Positions 34,377 to 44,763 are shown, numbered from the stretch's first letter. The stretch: 64,000 bases of DNA from an uncultured Candidatus Saccharibacteria bacterium (GCA_946414345.1 CAMKOB010000001.1:1-64000); one strand, 5' to 3'. Numbers and translations: made by a program. The notes: generated by a model not told the origin, from the sequence alone.

Positions 34377-34385
34377 TGCTATAAT
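34377..34385 (+). promoter_or_regulatory. -10 box for tRNA-Gln
   Basis: TGC-TATAAT ends 12 bases before the mature tRNA 5' end; no clear -35. Confidence 0.55.
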
Positions 34386-34397
34386 ATTCATAACCGT

Positions 34398-34472
34398 TGG
34401 GGATTCGCCAAGTGGTAAGGCAGTGGGTTCTGGTCCCACCATTCGGGGGTTCGAATCCCTCATCCCCAGCCA
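34398..34472 (+). tRNA. tRNA-Gln (anticodon CTG)
   Basis: Acceptor arms TGGGGAT/ATCCCCA, discriminator G and an encoded CCA. The anticodon arm is GTGGG-TTCTGGT-CCCAC, giving anticodon CTG. The T arm GGGGG-TTCGAAT-CCCTC carries one G-T pair. 75 bases including CCA. Confidence 0.95.
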
Positions 34473-34475
34473 CAA

Positions 34476-34503
34476 GAGCACCTCTATTCCAGAGGGCTTT
34501 TTT
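34476..34503 (+). terminator. Terminator after tRNA-Gln
   Basis: The hairpin AGCACCTCT/AGAGGGCT is followed by a run of T. The stem has one mismatch. Confidence 0.65.
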
Positions 34504-34570
34504 AGCTAATGACTCGGACCTTCGATGCGAATCCCTCATCCTTAAATACGAAAAATGAAAAATGGACTTA

Positions 34571-35563
34571 CTACACCGGAGATTTAATTAGATATTCTGC
34601 GAGGTTATTTTTGTCTTGCTTGTCCAAGCGGAATGACTTTATTAAGTCAGATATGCTCCCGTCAGCTTTCTTATTCCAGTTGGGTTCTCCTGTCTTTTTA
34701 TTTAAATTCAATGTAACGATATAGTTGGTGATTGTATAGGGCATATCCGAAACGGTAGACGGATAGGAGCCAGCATTAACCATCGCCATATATTCTTCCA
34801 TGTCTATACTTATGCCAATACAATTTAGAGTCAAAGAATAATCGTTTTCGCTCTCTTCTAATTCATAACTATAAATCGAACTAGGCTGCGTCATAGTGGT
34901 AGTCACTGCATACACCGGCAAAGTTTTTTGTACTACCGCCGAAGAAGTATCTGTAAAGACTATTCTATCATTAGTACTATTTCCAATGGTTTCTTTATAA
35001 TAATCCACATACTTTTTGTTAAACGAAACTGCTTTAGGCCAATATGCCGGTGAATGTATATCTTTATAATCCTCAGTTGACACTATTGCATAATAATCGC
35101 CAACCAGTGTGGTAGTAATTTCGTTTTTTCCAAAATCTGATACATGATAATCAATTTCTTCAATTTCATCTATTGATTCGTATGAATAATCTAGCACAAT
35201 ATGGGTTTCTTCAGTTTTCAGTGCTAATGTTGGATCTGCGTAACCTTTTGGCATATAACCTGGTTGGTTCATGATTTTAAAAGCCGCAATTGTTTGCTCT
35301 TTAGTGAGATTGTCGAAATCATAATCAAAAATACTCTCCGCGTCTGAAATCTCGTCCCCGGAAGCAGGTGAGTTTGTCGGTTTTGGAGTTAAAAAAATAA
35401 TTAAATCAATTATGCCAAGAATAATTATGGCTAAGCCTAAAACACTTAGTATTATTTTATATACAATATTGTTGTTTGCTTGTTTTGAGGTATTTATAGA
35501 TACATTTTGTATAGCATCTTCTTCGTTTTTAATCAGATCCAAACTCGTTGATTGTTTTTGCAT
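34571..35563 (-). CDS. Membrane-anchored extracellular protein, 330 aa
   Basis: A cytoplasmic N-terminus of about 32 residues, one hydrophobic segment (IVYKIILSVLGLAIIILGII, about 33-60), then a mostly beta, Ser/Thr/Tyr-rich extracellular domain with no recognised motif. It may interact with the giant surface protein encoded just upstream on the same strand, but that is inference from proximity only. AAGGATT precedes the ATG, with TGGTATAAT about 22 bases upstream. Confidence 0.6.
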   Translation of the reverse strand: MQKQSTSLDLIKNEEDAIQNVSINTSKQANNNIVYKIILSVLGLAIIILGIIDLIIFLTPKPTNSPASGDEISDAESIFDYDFDNLTKEQTIAAFKIMNQPGYMPKGYADPTLALKTEETHIVLDYSYESIDEIEEIDYHVSDFGKNEITTTLVGDYYAIVSTEDYKDIHSPAYWPKAVSFNKKYVDYYKETIGNSTNDRIVFTDTSSAVVQKTLPVYAVTTTMTQPSSIYSYELEESENDYSLTLNCIGISIDMEEYMAMVNAGSYPSTVSDMPYTITNYIVTLNLNKKTGEPNWNKKADGSISDLIKSFRLDKQDKNNLAEYLIKSPV

Positions 35564-35599
35564 TTTAATCCTTCTATCTCCATTATACCATAAACATAA

Positions 35600-35621
35600 A
35601 TATGAGAGCTTGCTCTCATAT
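35600..35621. terminator. Hairpin between two surface-protein genes
   Basis: Perfect 10-bp stem ATATGAGAGC/GCTCTCATAT, 2-base loop, AT-rich flanks. It follows the stop of the giant gene on the minus strand. Confidence 0.65.
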
Positions 35622-35628
35622 TTTTATA

Positions 35629-38600
35629 TTAGGGGCCGAACTCGAAGTCTCCAGTTATAGTGTGAAGTTCACCACCATTCATACTATAAAACGGCAACGG
35701 TTCATCAGTCACAGTTTGAGTCTCATCATTATTTATATTATCTAATGGTACTGTTCCGTCCGTCGCAGTATGATTTTCATCACTATCTATATTATCAGAT
35801 GGCACCGCTTCTACAGTCGCGTCTTGAGTTGCGTCACTATTCGCATTATTGGATGACAACGTTTCCCCAGCAACTGTCAGGACGGAGTCGCCAGTAATAA
35901 CATAGGTTGTAGGATTGTCTGTAGCTGTATCGAGAGAGCCGTTTGATGTAGTGGTATAATCTACAAACCTATAGCCAGCATCACTTAGTGTTGTGGTGAC
36001 CGTATAGGAAATGCCATGCCTCAGGGTAACTGTTCCACCACTCGTCGTCACGGTCTGAGTGCCGTAAGCAGGATGAGAAATAGCTACACTAGAAATGCCC
36101 GAGCCGGCAAAGTAGATAGTAGCAGTATGGACAGGAGTTTCAAGTATGCACCTTGTAGCTGTAGCATAATTATGAGTAAGACTATTGCTCATTACTATTC
36201 CATTTTGCCTTATGATAAATTGTTGTGGGTTTGAGGCATCGCCTCTTGTTGCAGTCCAAATTGAACCTTGAAAATCTGGGTTACTATTGAGTTTGCCCGA
36301 GATAAAGCTTCCAGCAAAAGGTATAGAAGTATTATATTGCAAACTAGTTGGAGAACTTGCGTTTTTGTAGCTATAGTAATTATAGAGACTGTAAATATCA
36401 CCGGCAATATTGCCTGTGGGGATATGCCAGCCGGCAGGACAGATGTCACCATCAAGATCATAATAAGAGGATGGATTGGAGTCTGTCTCAGGTATATTAG
36501 TTTTGCTGGTGCCATTGCCATAGCAATAAGTACCCGCAGAGGCAGCACAGTAGTTGTATAGAACACCTACTTTTCCACTGCCATTTCCGTAGACGGTAAC
36601 TGTAGAATCTTTGTTCCACTGGGTGCCACTTTCATTAACGCAAGAACCTGAATTGAGACATGTACCAGAAGAAACCGACATCGGTACACTGTAATAATCT
36701 TGATTGCTATTTACCCAGGCTTCGCTATTGATGCCGGCAGTAGGATACTGATCACTAGCAGTACCACCACCATTCTTGAGGTATTGAAGTTGCTCAGCAG
36801 TAGCGTTAGTATTTGATGCAGTCACGTTAGCTAAAATATCGCTATCTCCTAGGTCTAGTCTCAAATTATCTAACATCCAAAGATGGCCATCAGCTAATTT
36901 TGAAACACAATAGGGCTCACCGTCGCGAGAATCTCTTAAATAATAAGGTTGTTCAGCATAGAGCGCCTCTAATATTGTGACGTAATTAGCAGCGTTGATT
37001 TCTTGCATATAAGTAATATTTGGAACTTGAGTATTACAGGATGCTGGAGGATCTGGTCCTAGATTAGCTTGACTTGTAACGCTGAGGGTTGTAGCGCTGT
37101 TGATGGAATAAGTAGTGGTCGCATTTGAAGTGGAACCTAAATTGCCGCCACTAGTAGTAGACCAGCTACTAAATGTATATCCAGTAGAGAAAATAGGAGT
37201 AATAGTATAATTAATACCGGCATATAAGTTCACGGTTGTCGTTGTGGTACCATCTCCGTTGCCGTTGTTATTGGCTACTGTTTGGGTGCCATAGCCTGCG
37301 TGATAGAAGTCAATGCTAGATGTGCCAGCATCCATATTGACTGTAACTGTATAATCGGTAGCTTGATTAACGGAGAGTGTTAGGGCTGTGTCGTCGGTGA
37401 TAGCAAAAGTGGTTGGGTTCTGATTTGAATTTCCTATAACACTACTGGCGCCAATAGTCCAGGTATCCAATATATAACCAGGCGCAGGGCTAGCAATTAT
37501 TGTATATGTAGCTCCCCGAGCTAAACTAACGGTGTTATTTCCACTTGTTGCGGTTACGGTGCCGTAATTATCATTTTCAAACGTTACACTACTGACATTT
37601 AGTGGTAACGTTACTGTAACACTATTATATACTGTAGCAGTACCATTAAAGACGCACCTAACTGCAAAACCGTCCCACTTATTAAAGGAATTTGCATTTG
37701 CTTGCATTATCCCAAGTGCATACCCGAGTCGATAGGCGCTATCATTATCTTTGGTAGTTGCTGTCCAAATTCTACCATTAGAATAGCTTGAATTTCGTTT
37801 ATTATTATTGTAATCACCTGACCAGACAAAATTATTTGGGAATGCACGCCAGATAACATCAGAATTATCGGCGCCATTATTGATCATTACGTTCAACGCG
37901 CTATATTCGCCGCCGCTGCCGCCAGTTGGCAAGTGCCAGTTGGCAGGGCAAATATCTCCCGTGAGTACGCCATCATGGTTAGGGCCACTTTGTTCTGTGG
38001 TATTGAAAGTACCGTTCCCGGCAGTAGCAGTATACCAGTTATAATAAACACCATAAGAATACCACCCACTTACTGCATCATTATTAGTATACGATTGTGT
38101 CAAACTCCTATTTAGACTATTTGCATTGTATTGGATTTGATTAATGCAATCAAGGCTCCTAACGTTACAAAGCGTATTTAAGGAATGAGTATCATCGTCA
38201 TTTGACGCTTCTATAAAATCAGTAACCGGATTGTTTGTGTTCTGGGCGGTGATAGTGGCTGCCCCAGGATCTAGACGGAGATTTTCGACAATCCAGCACT
38301 TTTCGTCACCCAACTTAGCTACGGCGTATGTCTGATTATCACGAACATCCGTCAACGCTGTTATATCGCCTTGAACCATGGAATTACAGCCACTCCAATC
38401 CTGTAGATTGCCAGTAGAAGGTACCCATTTAGCATAGAGTTTCAATCCTGAAGAGGTAAGGTCACCAGTGTCAATTGTTGCATTTGGACCATAAGGAACC
38501 GCATTGACAGAGGTAATCCAGCCCGCAAAGCCATATCCAGTTCTGGAGTAGTTGGATGGGATGAGTGTCGCGGTGCTATTTGACGTAGCGAGTTGGTTTG

Positions 38601-41600
38601 CCATTGTGCCGATGCCACCGTTTGGACTATCGGCGCCATTGTCAAAATAGCAAATGTAATTAGCTGGGCAAGTATCAACCTGGAAAATAGCATAAAGTGT
38701 CTTGGTGGCTAAACCACCAGAACTAATGATTGTGACGGTGCTTGGCGTAAATGTATTGTTAACGGCATCATAAACATAGTCAGGAGTAGTGTCACTGCTA
38801 ACCTCGCTATAACCTAGGAACTGATAACCAAAAACATGAGGGATGGTGATGTTAGAAATAGTAAACTCATAAGAGCTGTTCTGGCTAGTTACAGTTACAT
38901 CTTCTGGGATTTCGGTAGCAAAACCGCCGGCATCGTAATCGAGAGTAAATTCATTGGTGTCCGGTATAAACATGTCGCCTTCCTTGATGCAACGAACGGC
39001 GAAGGCGTCCCACTTCTTATATGATCCCGCAGGAGTGGGATTGCTAGAGACAATGCCAAGCCGATAGGCATTAAGATTTCCGTCTGGCGTAGCACTCCAA
39101 TAACGACCATAGGTATTGCGCCCATTCGGCACATCATAGTTGTAATCACCAGAATAGATAAAGTTATCGGGGAATTTTATCAAACCGTCATCCGTGGTCG
39201 TAGATGCGTTATTAGCTAAATTATTCAGTGTTACAAATTCGCCATCCTGACCACCAGTTGGTAAACGCCATCCAACTGGACAAATATCACCAGTTACGTC
39301 AGCGTTACTTGTGCTATAGGTACCATTGCCAGCCGAAGCAGTATACCAATTGTACATCACGCCGTAACTATACCACGATCTGTTTACGCTATTGTTGTTG
39401 TGTGCCGGAGAAAGGGTGCGATTTAATGCATTTGTGTTGAAGTGAATTGTGTCTATGCAAGTGTTGTCATCGTCGTTACATAGTGTATTGGAACTGGCAG
39501 AGTTGGGGGCAGCCGCAATAAAGTCGGCAGTAGGCGAATTTGTATTACTGCTGGTAAAGGTGGTAGTGGAAGGATTAAGGCGAAGGTTCTCTATCATCCA
39601 ACAATTTCCGTCTTCCAGTCTAGCAACGGCATAAACGTCATCATCACGGGTATCCGTAAGAGCAATTATCTCGCCAAATTCCATATCATTACATTGAGTT
39701 GAACTAAATGATTGCATTGTGAAATTTGAGTCTGCCGGTAACCACACTGCGTATAGAGTAATTTGGTAGTCCTGATCAGCATTCGCAAGAAAGTTATCAT
39801 CGATAGCAATAGATTGATTTGGTCCATAAATGGTTACTGCTTGCCCATTTGCCAGTTTAGTACTAGCACTACTATCTAGACTCCAACCTGCGAATCCATA
39901 ACCAATGCGGGAAAAATTAGAAGAAACAAGTGTTCTTTGGCCTGATTCAAGATTATAGATTTTGGCATTCGTCATAGTTCCAGCATCGGAGCCATTGCCA
40001 TCATAAGCTAAACTATATACTGATTGCCAAATAGCATACAAAGTGAGAGTTTGGCCCTCAGAAATATGCATCCGATCAGCGGCATTAGCGACCGAATCGC
40101 CTCCGCTCACAACTACACCACTACCATCGGCCATAGTATTCCAGCCAGCGAACTGATAAAGAGTTTTTGTGAATGAATTATTCGAAGCTACCGCAGTACT
40201 GAAATCAATGTTAGTATCATCTGACATCGTGCCGTCGCCGCCGTTGGCATCATAATGAATGTTGCCGGTAACATGATAGACTGGATTAAACAAACAACGT
40301 ACAGTTTGTCCACGCACTTTCGCTGTGCCGTTAGAATTCATATGCACGCCATCCGGTTTTAACCAAAGGTTAACAGCATTAGATGCGCTAGCCGCATTAA
40401 TGGTAGCATAGCTGCTAGAAGTACCACGATTATAACCAGAATTCTCCCGATATTCACCGCTTAGAATAAAATTGTAAGGATATGTTCGCCAACGTTTCGA
40501 GGCGGCTAGACCGCCTTGGGAACCGGAGAGTTGGTTGGTGCCGTTCCCTCCCATAGCAATATCAAGAATCGCCAAATCACCGTCAATACCATAACCAGAT
40601 GGTAGTCGCCAATTGGCCGGACAAATGTCGCCATAGGCAGATGCACCAGCGGTATTTAAACCATATGTGCCATTTCCAGCAGTGGCAGTATACCAGTTAT
40701 AATAATGTCCGTAAGAATACCAAGAAACGGAGTCGGTATTCGCAATATATGAGACAGATAAGCCACGATTTGTATTATTAGTGTTATATTTTATCTGATT
40801 ATTACAAGCAGCGTTATTATTAGCACAAAAACTGTTTGATGATGCAGGATGGTTATTGTTGACGGCTGTCGAAAAATCTGCAGATGGCTTATTGGTGTTC
40901 AAATCTGTAATTGATAAGTTTTGATTACTTAAATCTAGACGTAAATTTTCAATCATCCAACATTTATTATCGGCGAATTTAACTACGGCATATGTGTTTT
41001 GGTCACGGGAATCCGTAAGAGCAGTAATGCTATTCTGGGCAACAATTAAATCCCCAGTGATATCATCATAACGAATAGCCGTCATTCCACTGCAGCCATT
41101 CCAACCTTGTAGATTCCCCGACGATCGAATCCAGCGAGCATAAAGTTGTAGCCCTCTAACAGAAAGATCACCAGTAGTAATCGTTTGGTTTGGGCCATAA
41201 TTATTACCTGAACCATCCGGTTCGGTATTCCAACCCGCAAAACCATAACCTGGGCGAGAAAAATTAGATGCCAATAAGTCGATATTTGAATTTGAACTAG
41301 CGAGTTGATCTGCCATTATTCCAGTAGCATCATCGTAGTTGCCGGCATAGCAAATATAATTTGCTGGGCAAGGTAGAACATTTGCTGTTATGACAATATC
41401 AAAAGTGTTGCTGTAATTGCCAGGCGGAGTAGAAGTAGGAACTTTAACGCCATAAGTCAATGTATGATTATTGCTACCAGCAGTGGAAGTTTGGAACAAT
41501 ACGACGGGGTTATCAAGTGGTTCTGGTATCGGTAAATAGTTTGCACCACCATCTACGCTATAGCCATAGCCACCATCAATTGAACCAACTGGAATACTAG

Positions 41601-41898
41601 ATGAACCACTCGGTAGGATGAAAGTAGGAATGGTTTTTGAATTATCTAACTCATGGGTTAAAGCAGAAGAATCGCCAGCGGTGATTAATCCAATTTTATA
41701 GCCAGCCAGGCTAGAAGTAGAAGCGGTGATGGTTTGGCTCTCAGCGCCAAATTGACCTGCAGCAAGGCTCAGATAAACAGAATTAGAAGAAATGGAAATC
41801 GATAAATTCGATTCAGCAAAAACCGCCTGACTGGTGAAAAGTAGGCTAGTAAATGAGAGTATGTTTAAAATTATTAATTTTTTAATTGGGCCCTTCAC
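35629..41898 (-). CDS. Giant secreted FISUMP/InlB-repeat surface protein
   Basis: About 2089 residues. The GTG at 41898 is chosen: GGAGGAAGG stands ahead of it and it gives a compact signal peptide, MKGPIKKLIILNILSF to AVFA (residues 1-28). A beta-sandwich, WxL-like segment follows to about 175. Four FISUMP modules start near residues 300, 753, 1180 and 1640; each has a TDSRD-type start, a K/R-L-x-D-x-x-x-W-M/I-x-x-NLRL motif, a WYSYG...NWYTA segment, a DICPxxWxLP segment and a closing V/TRC. InlB/Listeria-Bacteroides-type repeats (GYGFAGW...LYARW) and later Flg_new_2-like repeats link them. The tail has degenerate repeats. No LPxTG or C-terminal membrane anchor is visible. Likely an adhesin for host contact; that role is inferred. 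TGTTATAAT at 41931 starts a short leader. Confidence 0.85.
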   Translation of the reverse strand: MKGPIKKLIILNILSFTSLLFTSQAVFAESNLSISISSNSVYLSLAAGQFGAESQTITASTSSLAGYKIGLITAGDSSALTHELDNSKTIPTFILPSGSSSIPVGSIDGGYGYSVDGGANYLPIPEPLDNPVVLFQTSTAGSNNHTLTYGVKVPTSTPPGNYSNTFDIVITANVLPCPANYICYAGNYDDATGIMADQLASSNSNIDLLASNFSRPGYGFAGWNTEPDGSGNNYGPNQTITTGDLSVRGLQLYARWIRSSGNLQGWNGCSGMTAIRYDDITGDLIVAQNSITALTDSRDQNTYAVVKFADNKCWMIENLRLDLSNQNLSITDLNTNKPSADFSTAVNNNHPASSNSFCANNNAACNNQIKYNTNNTNRGLSVSYIANTDSVSWYSYGHYYNWYTATAGNGTYGLNTAGASAYGDICPANWRLPSGYGIDGDLAILDIAMGGNGTNQLSGSQGGLAASKRWRTYPYNFILSGEYRENSGYNRGTSSSYATINAASASNAVNLWLKPDGVHMNSNGTAKVRGQTVRCLFNPVYHVTGNIHYDANGGDGTMSDDTNIDFSTAVASNNSFTKTLYQFAGWNTMADGSGVVVSGGDSVANAADRMHISEGQTLTLYAIWQSVYSLAYDGNGSDAGTMTNAKIYNLESGQRTLVSSNFSRIGYGFAGWSLDSSASTKLANGQAVTIYGPNQSIAIDDNFLANADQDYQITLYAVWLPADSNFTMQSFSSTQCNDMEFGEIIALTDTRDDDVYAVARLEDGNCWMIENLRLNPSTTTFTSSNTNSPTADFIAAAPNSASSNTLCNDDDNTCIDTIHFNTNALNRTLSPAHNNNSVNRSWYSYGVMYNWYTASAGNGTYSTSNADVTGDICPVGWRLPTGGQDGEFVTLNNLANNASTTTDDGLIKFPDNFIYSGDYNYDVPNGRNTYGRYWSATPDGNLNAYRLGIVSSNPTPAGSYKKWDAFAVRCIKEGDMFIPDTNEFTLDYDAGGFATEIPEDVTVTSQNSSYEFTISNITIPHVFGYQFLGYSEVSSDTTPDYVYDAVNNTFTPSTVTIISSGGLATKTLYAIFQVDTCPANYICYFDNGADSPNGGIGTMANQLATSNSTATLIPSNYSRTGYGFAGWITSVNAVPYGPNATIDTGDLTSSGLKLYAKWVPSTGNLQDWSGCNSMVQGDITALTDVRDNQTYAVAKLGDEKCWIVENLRLDPGAATITAQNTNNPVTDFIEASNDDDTHSLNTLCNVRSLDCINQIQYNANSLNRSLTQSYTNNDAVSGWYSYGVYYNWYTATAGNGTFNTTEQSGPNHDGVLTGDICPANWHLPTGGSGGEYSALNVMINNGADNSDVIWRAFPNNFVWSGDYNNNKRNSSYSNGRIWTATTKDNDSAYRLGYALGIMQANANSFNKWDGFAVRCVFNGTATVYNSVTVTLPLNVSSVTFENDNYGTVTATSGNNTVSLARGATYTIIASPAPGYILDTWTIGASSVIGNSNQNPTTFAITDDTALTLSVNQATDYTVTVNMDAGTSSIDFYHAGYGTQTVANNNGNGDGTTTTTVNLYAGINYTITPIFSTGYTFSSWSTTSGGNLGSTSNATTTYSINSATTLSVTSQANLGPDPPASCNTQVPNITYMQEINAANYVTILEALYAEQPYYLRDSRDGEPYCVSKLADGHLWMLDNLRLDLGDSDILANVTASNTNATAEQLQYLKNGGGTASDQYPTAGINSEAWVNSNQDYYSVPMSVSSGTCLNSGSCVNESGTQWNKDSTVTVYGNGSGKVGVLYNYCAASAGTYCYGNGTSKTNIPETDSNPSSYYDLDGDICPAGWHIPTGNIAGDIYSLYNYYSYKNASSPTSLQYNTSIPFAGSFISGKLNSNPDFQGSIWTATRGDASNPQQFIIRQNGIVMSNSLTHNYATATRCILETPVHTATIYFAGSGISSVAISHPAYGTQTVTTSGGTVTLRHGISYTVTTTLSDAGYRFVDYTTTSNGSLDTATDNPTTYVITGDSVLTVAGETLSSNNANSDATQDATVEAVPSDNIDSDENHTATDGTVPLDNINNDETQTVTDEPLPFYSMNGGELHTITGDFEFGP

Positions 41899-42064
41899 AG
41901 ACCCTTCCTCCAACACTCTCGCATATATTCATTATAACATAAACATAATAAAAAATGGAAAAAAGAAAACATTCAAAAAGTCACAGCAACGCCAGCAGTT
42001 TTGTCACCTGTAGATAGATTTCGCGCAGAGATCTGGAAAAATACAATCAAATAAAATATCATGA

Positions 42065-42070
42065 TATAAT
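42065..42070 (+). promoter_or_regulatory. -10 box for the spermidine-synthase-like gene, leaderless type
   Basis: TGATATAAT, 7 bases before the ATG at 42078; no ribosome site. Confidence 0.55.
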
Positions 42071-42077
42071 CTTGAAT

Positions 42078-43598
42078 ATGGAACAAAATGTGGTTAAAGT
42101 TGAGCAATATACTAAAAGTAAAAGTGACTATTATATTTTATTTATACTTAACGCCTCAGAAATGATCTTGGAGCTAGTAGCTGCGCGCTTATTGTCGCCG
42201 TATTTTGGCAACAGTAATTTTGTTTGGACTGCCATTATTGGCATTATATTGTTAGCCACAAGTCTTGGAAATGTCATTGGTGGCAAAATTGCTTCATGGA
42301 AAAAGCCCAAGTTTTGGGTAGGCTCCCTTTTGCTCATTGCTTCGATTTATATTGCTATTACCCCAATATTTGGTGCATCGGTCTTGCAATCTATCAAAGA
42401 GATAAGTATAGGTGTGCAAATTTCATCAATCATCGGCAGTATTATATTCTTCCTTATACCATCCATTATTCTCGGTACCATTACGCCAGTCATCATGAAA
42501 GAAAGAATCGGCAATAGTAAAGATAAAGGTAAGGAATCGGGGCGCATTACGGCAATCATAGCGATAGGCAGTCTAGTCGGTACATTTTTAGGTGGTTTTC
42601 TGTTGATACCTGCTTTAGGTACGAAGATGATTTTTGCTCTACTTGGTGTAATTATTATCCCAGTGGTGATTCTGTTAAGGCCGTTAAACAGTGTGAAGAC
42701 GAAAAAATATAAACGAAGCTTTATTGTGATGTTAGTTTTATCTATAATGGTAAGTGTTGTTTCAATCATGACGATCATTTATAATGACAAAACTGGCGTG
42801 ATAAGTATCGATACAGAATATGGCAGAATCATTATTGAAAATGGTCGATATGAGGGAGAAGATGTTAGGTATTATCGTCAAAGCGGAGCGTATTCTTCGG
42901 CCACTTTTTTAGATGAAGAACGTAAATTTGATTTAGTGTTTAATTATTTAAAAAAATATGATTTGATGTTTGATTTTTTGGATGTTAATCAGGTTGCAAT
43001 GATTGGCGGGGCGGCTTATCAGTACCCCAAGTATTTTATCTCACATTTTCCTGACAAGAAAATGGATGTAATTGAAATCGATCCAATATCCACGGAAATT
43101 GCAAAAAAGTATTTCTTTTTGGACGATTTAATAAATTTGTATGGCCAAGAAAGGCTTGGGCTATATAATGATGATGGTAGGATTTTCTTGTCAAACAATA
43201 ATAAAAAATATGATGCAATATTAAATGATGCCTTCTCCGGTGAGGTACCTGTAGGTACTTTGGCAACATTGGAAGCTGCAGAAATAATAAAGCAGCAATT
43301 GAACACCGACGGAATCTATATGTCAAACGTTTTAAGTGCGGTTGAAGGTAATGGCGGCAAATTCTTGCGCGCCGAAATAAAGACTCTCGAAAAAGTCTTC
43401 AAACATGTTTATGTGATACGTGTACGCGAAAACGCTACCAAAAAAGATTTTACTAACTGGATGGTAATCGCAACAGACAATGATAAATATAGGCCAGAAG
43501 CAACTATTGTAGTTAATTTAAGCGACGAAGACATAATATTAACGGATGATTATAATCCGATTGATAATTTAATATCAACAAGATATCACGATAATTAG
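42078..43598 (+). CDS. Membrane protein with spermidine-synthase-like domain
   Basis: The N-terminal half has about seven hydrophobic segments, beginning FILNASEMILELVAARLLSPYFGNS, a pattern typical of fused spermidine-synthase-like membrane proteins. The C-terminal half (about 240-500) is a Rossmann methyltransferase-type fold: VAMIGGAAYQYPKYFI, DVIEIDPISTEIAKKYF, YNDDGRIFLSNNNKKYDAILNDAF. The classical GGGDG motif is altered to GGAAYQ, so aminopropyl transfer is doubtful. Start at ATG 42078 rather than an in-frame TTG two codons upstream. Substrate unknown. Confidence 0.75.
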   Translation: MEQNVVKVEQYTKSKSDYYILFILNASEMILELVAARLLSPYFGNSNFVWTAIIGIILLATSLGNVIGGKIASWKKPKFWVGSLLLIASIYIAITPIFGASVLQSIKEISIGVQISSIIGSIIFFLIPSIILGTITPVIMKERIGNSKDKGKESGRITAIIAIGSLVGTFLGGFLLIPALGTKMIFALLGVIIIPVVILLRPLNSVKTKKYKRSFIVMLVLSIMVSVVSIMTIIYNDKTGVISIDTEYGRIIIENGRYEGEDVRYYRQSGAYSSATFLDEERKFDLVFNYLKKYDLMFDFLDVNQVAMIGGAAYQYPKYFISHFPDKKMDVIEIDPISTEIAKKYFFLDDLINLYGQERLGLYNDDGRIFLSNNNKKYDAILNDAFSGEVPVGTLATLEAAEIIKQQLNTDGIYMSNVLSAVEGNGGKFLRAEIKTLEKVFKHVYVIRVRENATKKDFTNWMVIATDNDKYRPEATIVVNLSDEDIILTDDYNPIDNLISTRYHDN

Positions 43599-43656
43599 TT
43601 ATATAGCATTGTCATGCGTCATGCCATATATGAATCGTTTTAACAAGCATTAGAGT

Positions 43657-44763
43657 CTAACCCCCAATCGAATAGAAATACTTTTTCAACCATTCCTCGT
43701 CTACAATTTCACCGTTTTCGTCTGTTGGAACGCCAGTCGTCAAATCGTCGGCTATTTCCAAAATTAGATCCTTAAGTTCAACGTTATTTTTGAAATAATC
43801 TGGGATTTTCTTATAACCTAGTGCCGCGCCAACGATATTACCAGTTATGGCACCTGTTGAATCTGAATCGCCATCGTGATTAACGGTAGCAATCACGGCA
43901 TCTTCAAAACTGTCTTCATATTTTAATGAGCAAAATAGTGCAATCGCTAGAGCTTCTTCTGCTACCCATCCACCGCCAAGTTCATAAATAGCCTTTAAAT
44001 CTTCGGTTTTGTCTCTAGCAAGAGAAACCGCCCTCTCCAATAATTCAGATAAATCGTTCTTTGCCCTATTCCAAATATTCTCGAGGTTCTTCGTATAATA
44101 ATATGCTTCTGGTGTCCACACATTCATTTTGGAAATTGCAGTTTTTACAGCTTTTTTGATAGTCCAGCCTTCTCTAATATAATAAATAATTAATCCTAAG
44201 GTATACGCCGACAATATAGCAAGCGGATGTCCATGAGTTAGTGCACATGATTCGGCGGAAAAAACTGCAGCTTTTTCGTCTGACGAAACAAATAATCCAA
44301 TCGGAGCAATCCGCATCACGCCACCGCAGCCCTTACTGTCATTGATTGGCTCGCCAATACTTCCGGCCCTACCAGATGAAAGCGCGTCAATACAAGTCAT
44401 ACCTGGCGCACGCAAAACATTCAATTCTGGAATCTTGGCAATCCACGAAATTAGCCGGTGCTCCGGCACTCGTTGTTGGGTACTAAGCCAATCGAGGTAA
44501 CCAAGATATATAGCTTCAGGCGGCAACATTGCAATACCACGAATTGTCCACCGCGTCTCCCGCCAAAGCAAAGCGCACGCCGTAAATAGAGTCATTTGTG
44601 TATCGTCAGAAATCACTCCGTAATCATCAAAAAATCTAGTAACCTGCCTAGGCTTGATATCTTTCTCAAACTCAATTTGATAACCAAGAGCATCGCCAAT
44701 GGCACCGCCAATTAATGAGCCACGGATTCTATCTCTCAACACGTCAATTGAAGCGTCCGACAT
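43657..44763 (-). CDS. ADP-ribosylglycohydrolase (ARH/DraG family)
   Basis: Removes ADP-ribose from proteins or nucleic acids, or hydrolyses related ADP-ribose compounds. RIRGSLIGGAIGDALGYQIEF near residue 10, DDTQMTLFTACAL near 54 (metal-binding DDT), GCGGVMRIAPIG near 145, and NHDGDSDSTGAITGNIVGAALG near 295 (second metal-binding DSDS) are all intact. 368 residues. Its ATG overlaps the stop of the upstream gene (TAATG), so the two are translationally coupled. Confidence 0.92.
   Translation of the reverse strand: MSDASIDVLRDRIRGSLIGGAIGDALGYQIEFEKDIKPRQVTRFFDDYGVISDDTQMTLFTACALLWRETRWTIRGIAMLPPEAIYLGYLDWLSTQQRVPEHRLISWIAKIPELNVLRAPGMTCIDALSSGRAGSIGEPINDSKGCGGVMRIAPIGLFVSSDEKAAVFSAESCALTHGHPLAILSAYTLGLIIYYIREGWTIKKAVKTAISKMNVWTPEAYYYTKNLENIWNRAKNDLSELLERAVSLARDKTEDLKAIYELGGGWVAEEALAIALFCSLKYEDSFEDAVIATVNHDGDSDSTGAITGNIVGAALGYKKIPDYFKNNVELKDLILEIADDLTTGVPTDENGEIVDEEWLKKYFYSIGG

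Noticed and set aside
34342..34539. Minus-strand open frame across tRNA-Gln
   Set aside because: Reads through the tRNA and its terminator; an antisense artefact.
35629..41898. CRISPR-like or microsatellite array inside the giant gene
   Set aside because: The repeats are long, diverged protein modules with no regular short direct repeats and spacers. No CRISPR array or cas gene was seen anywhere in the window.
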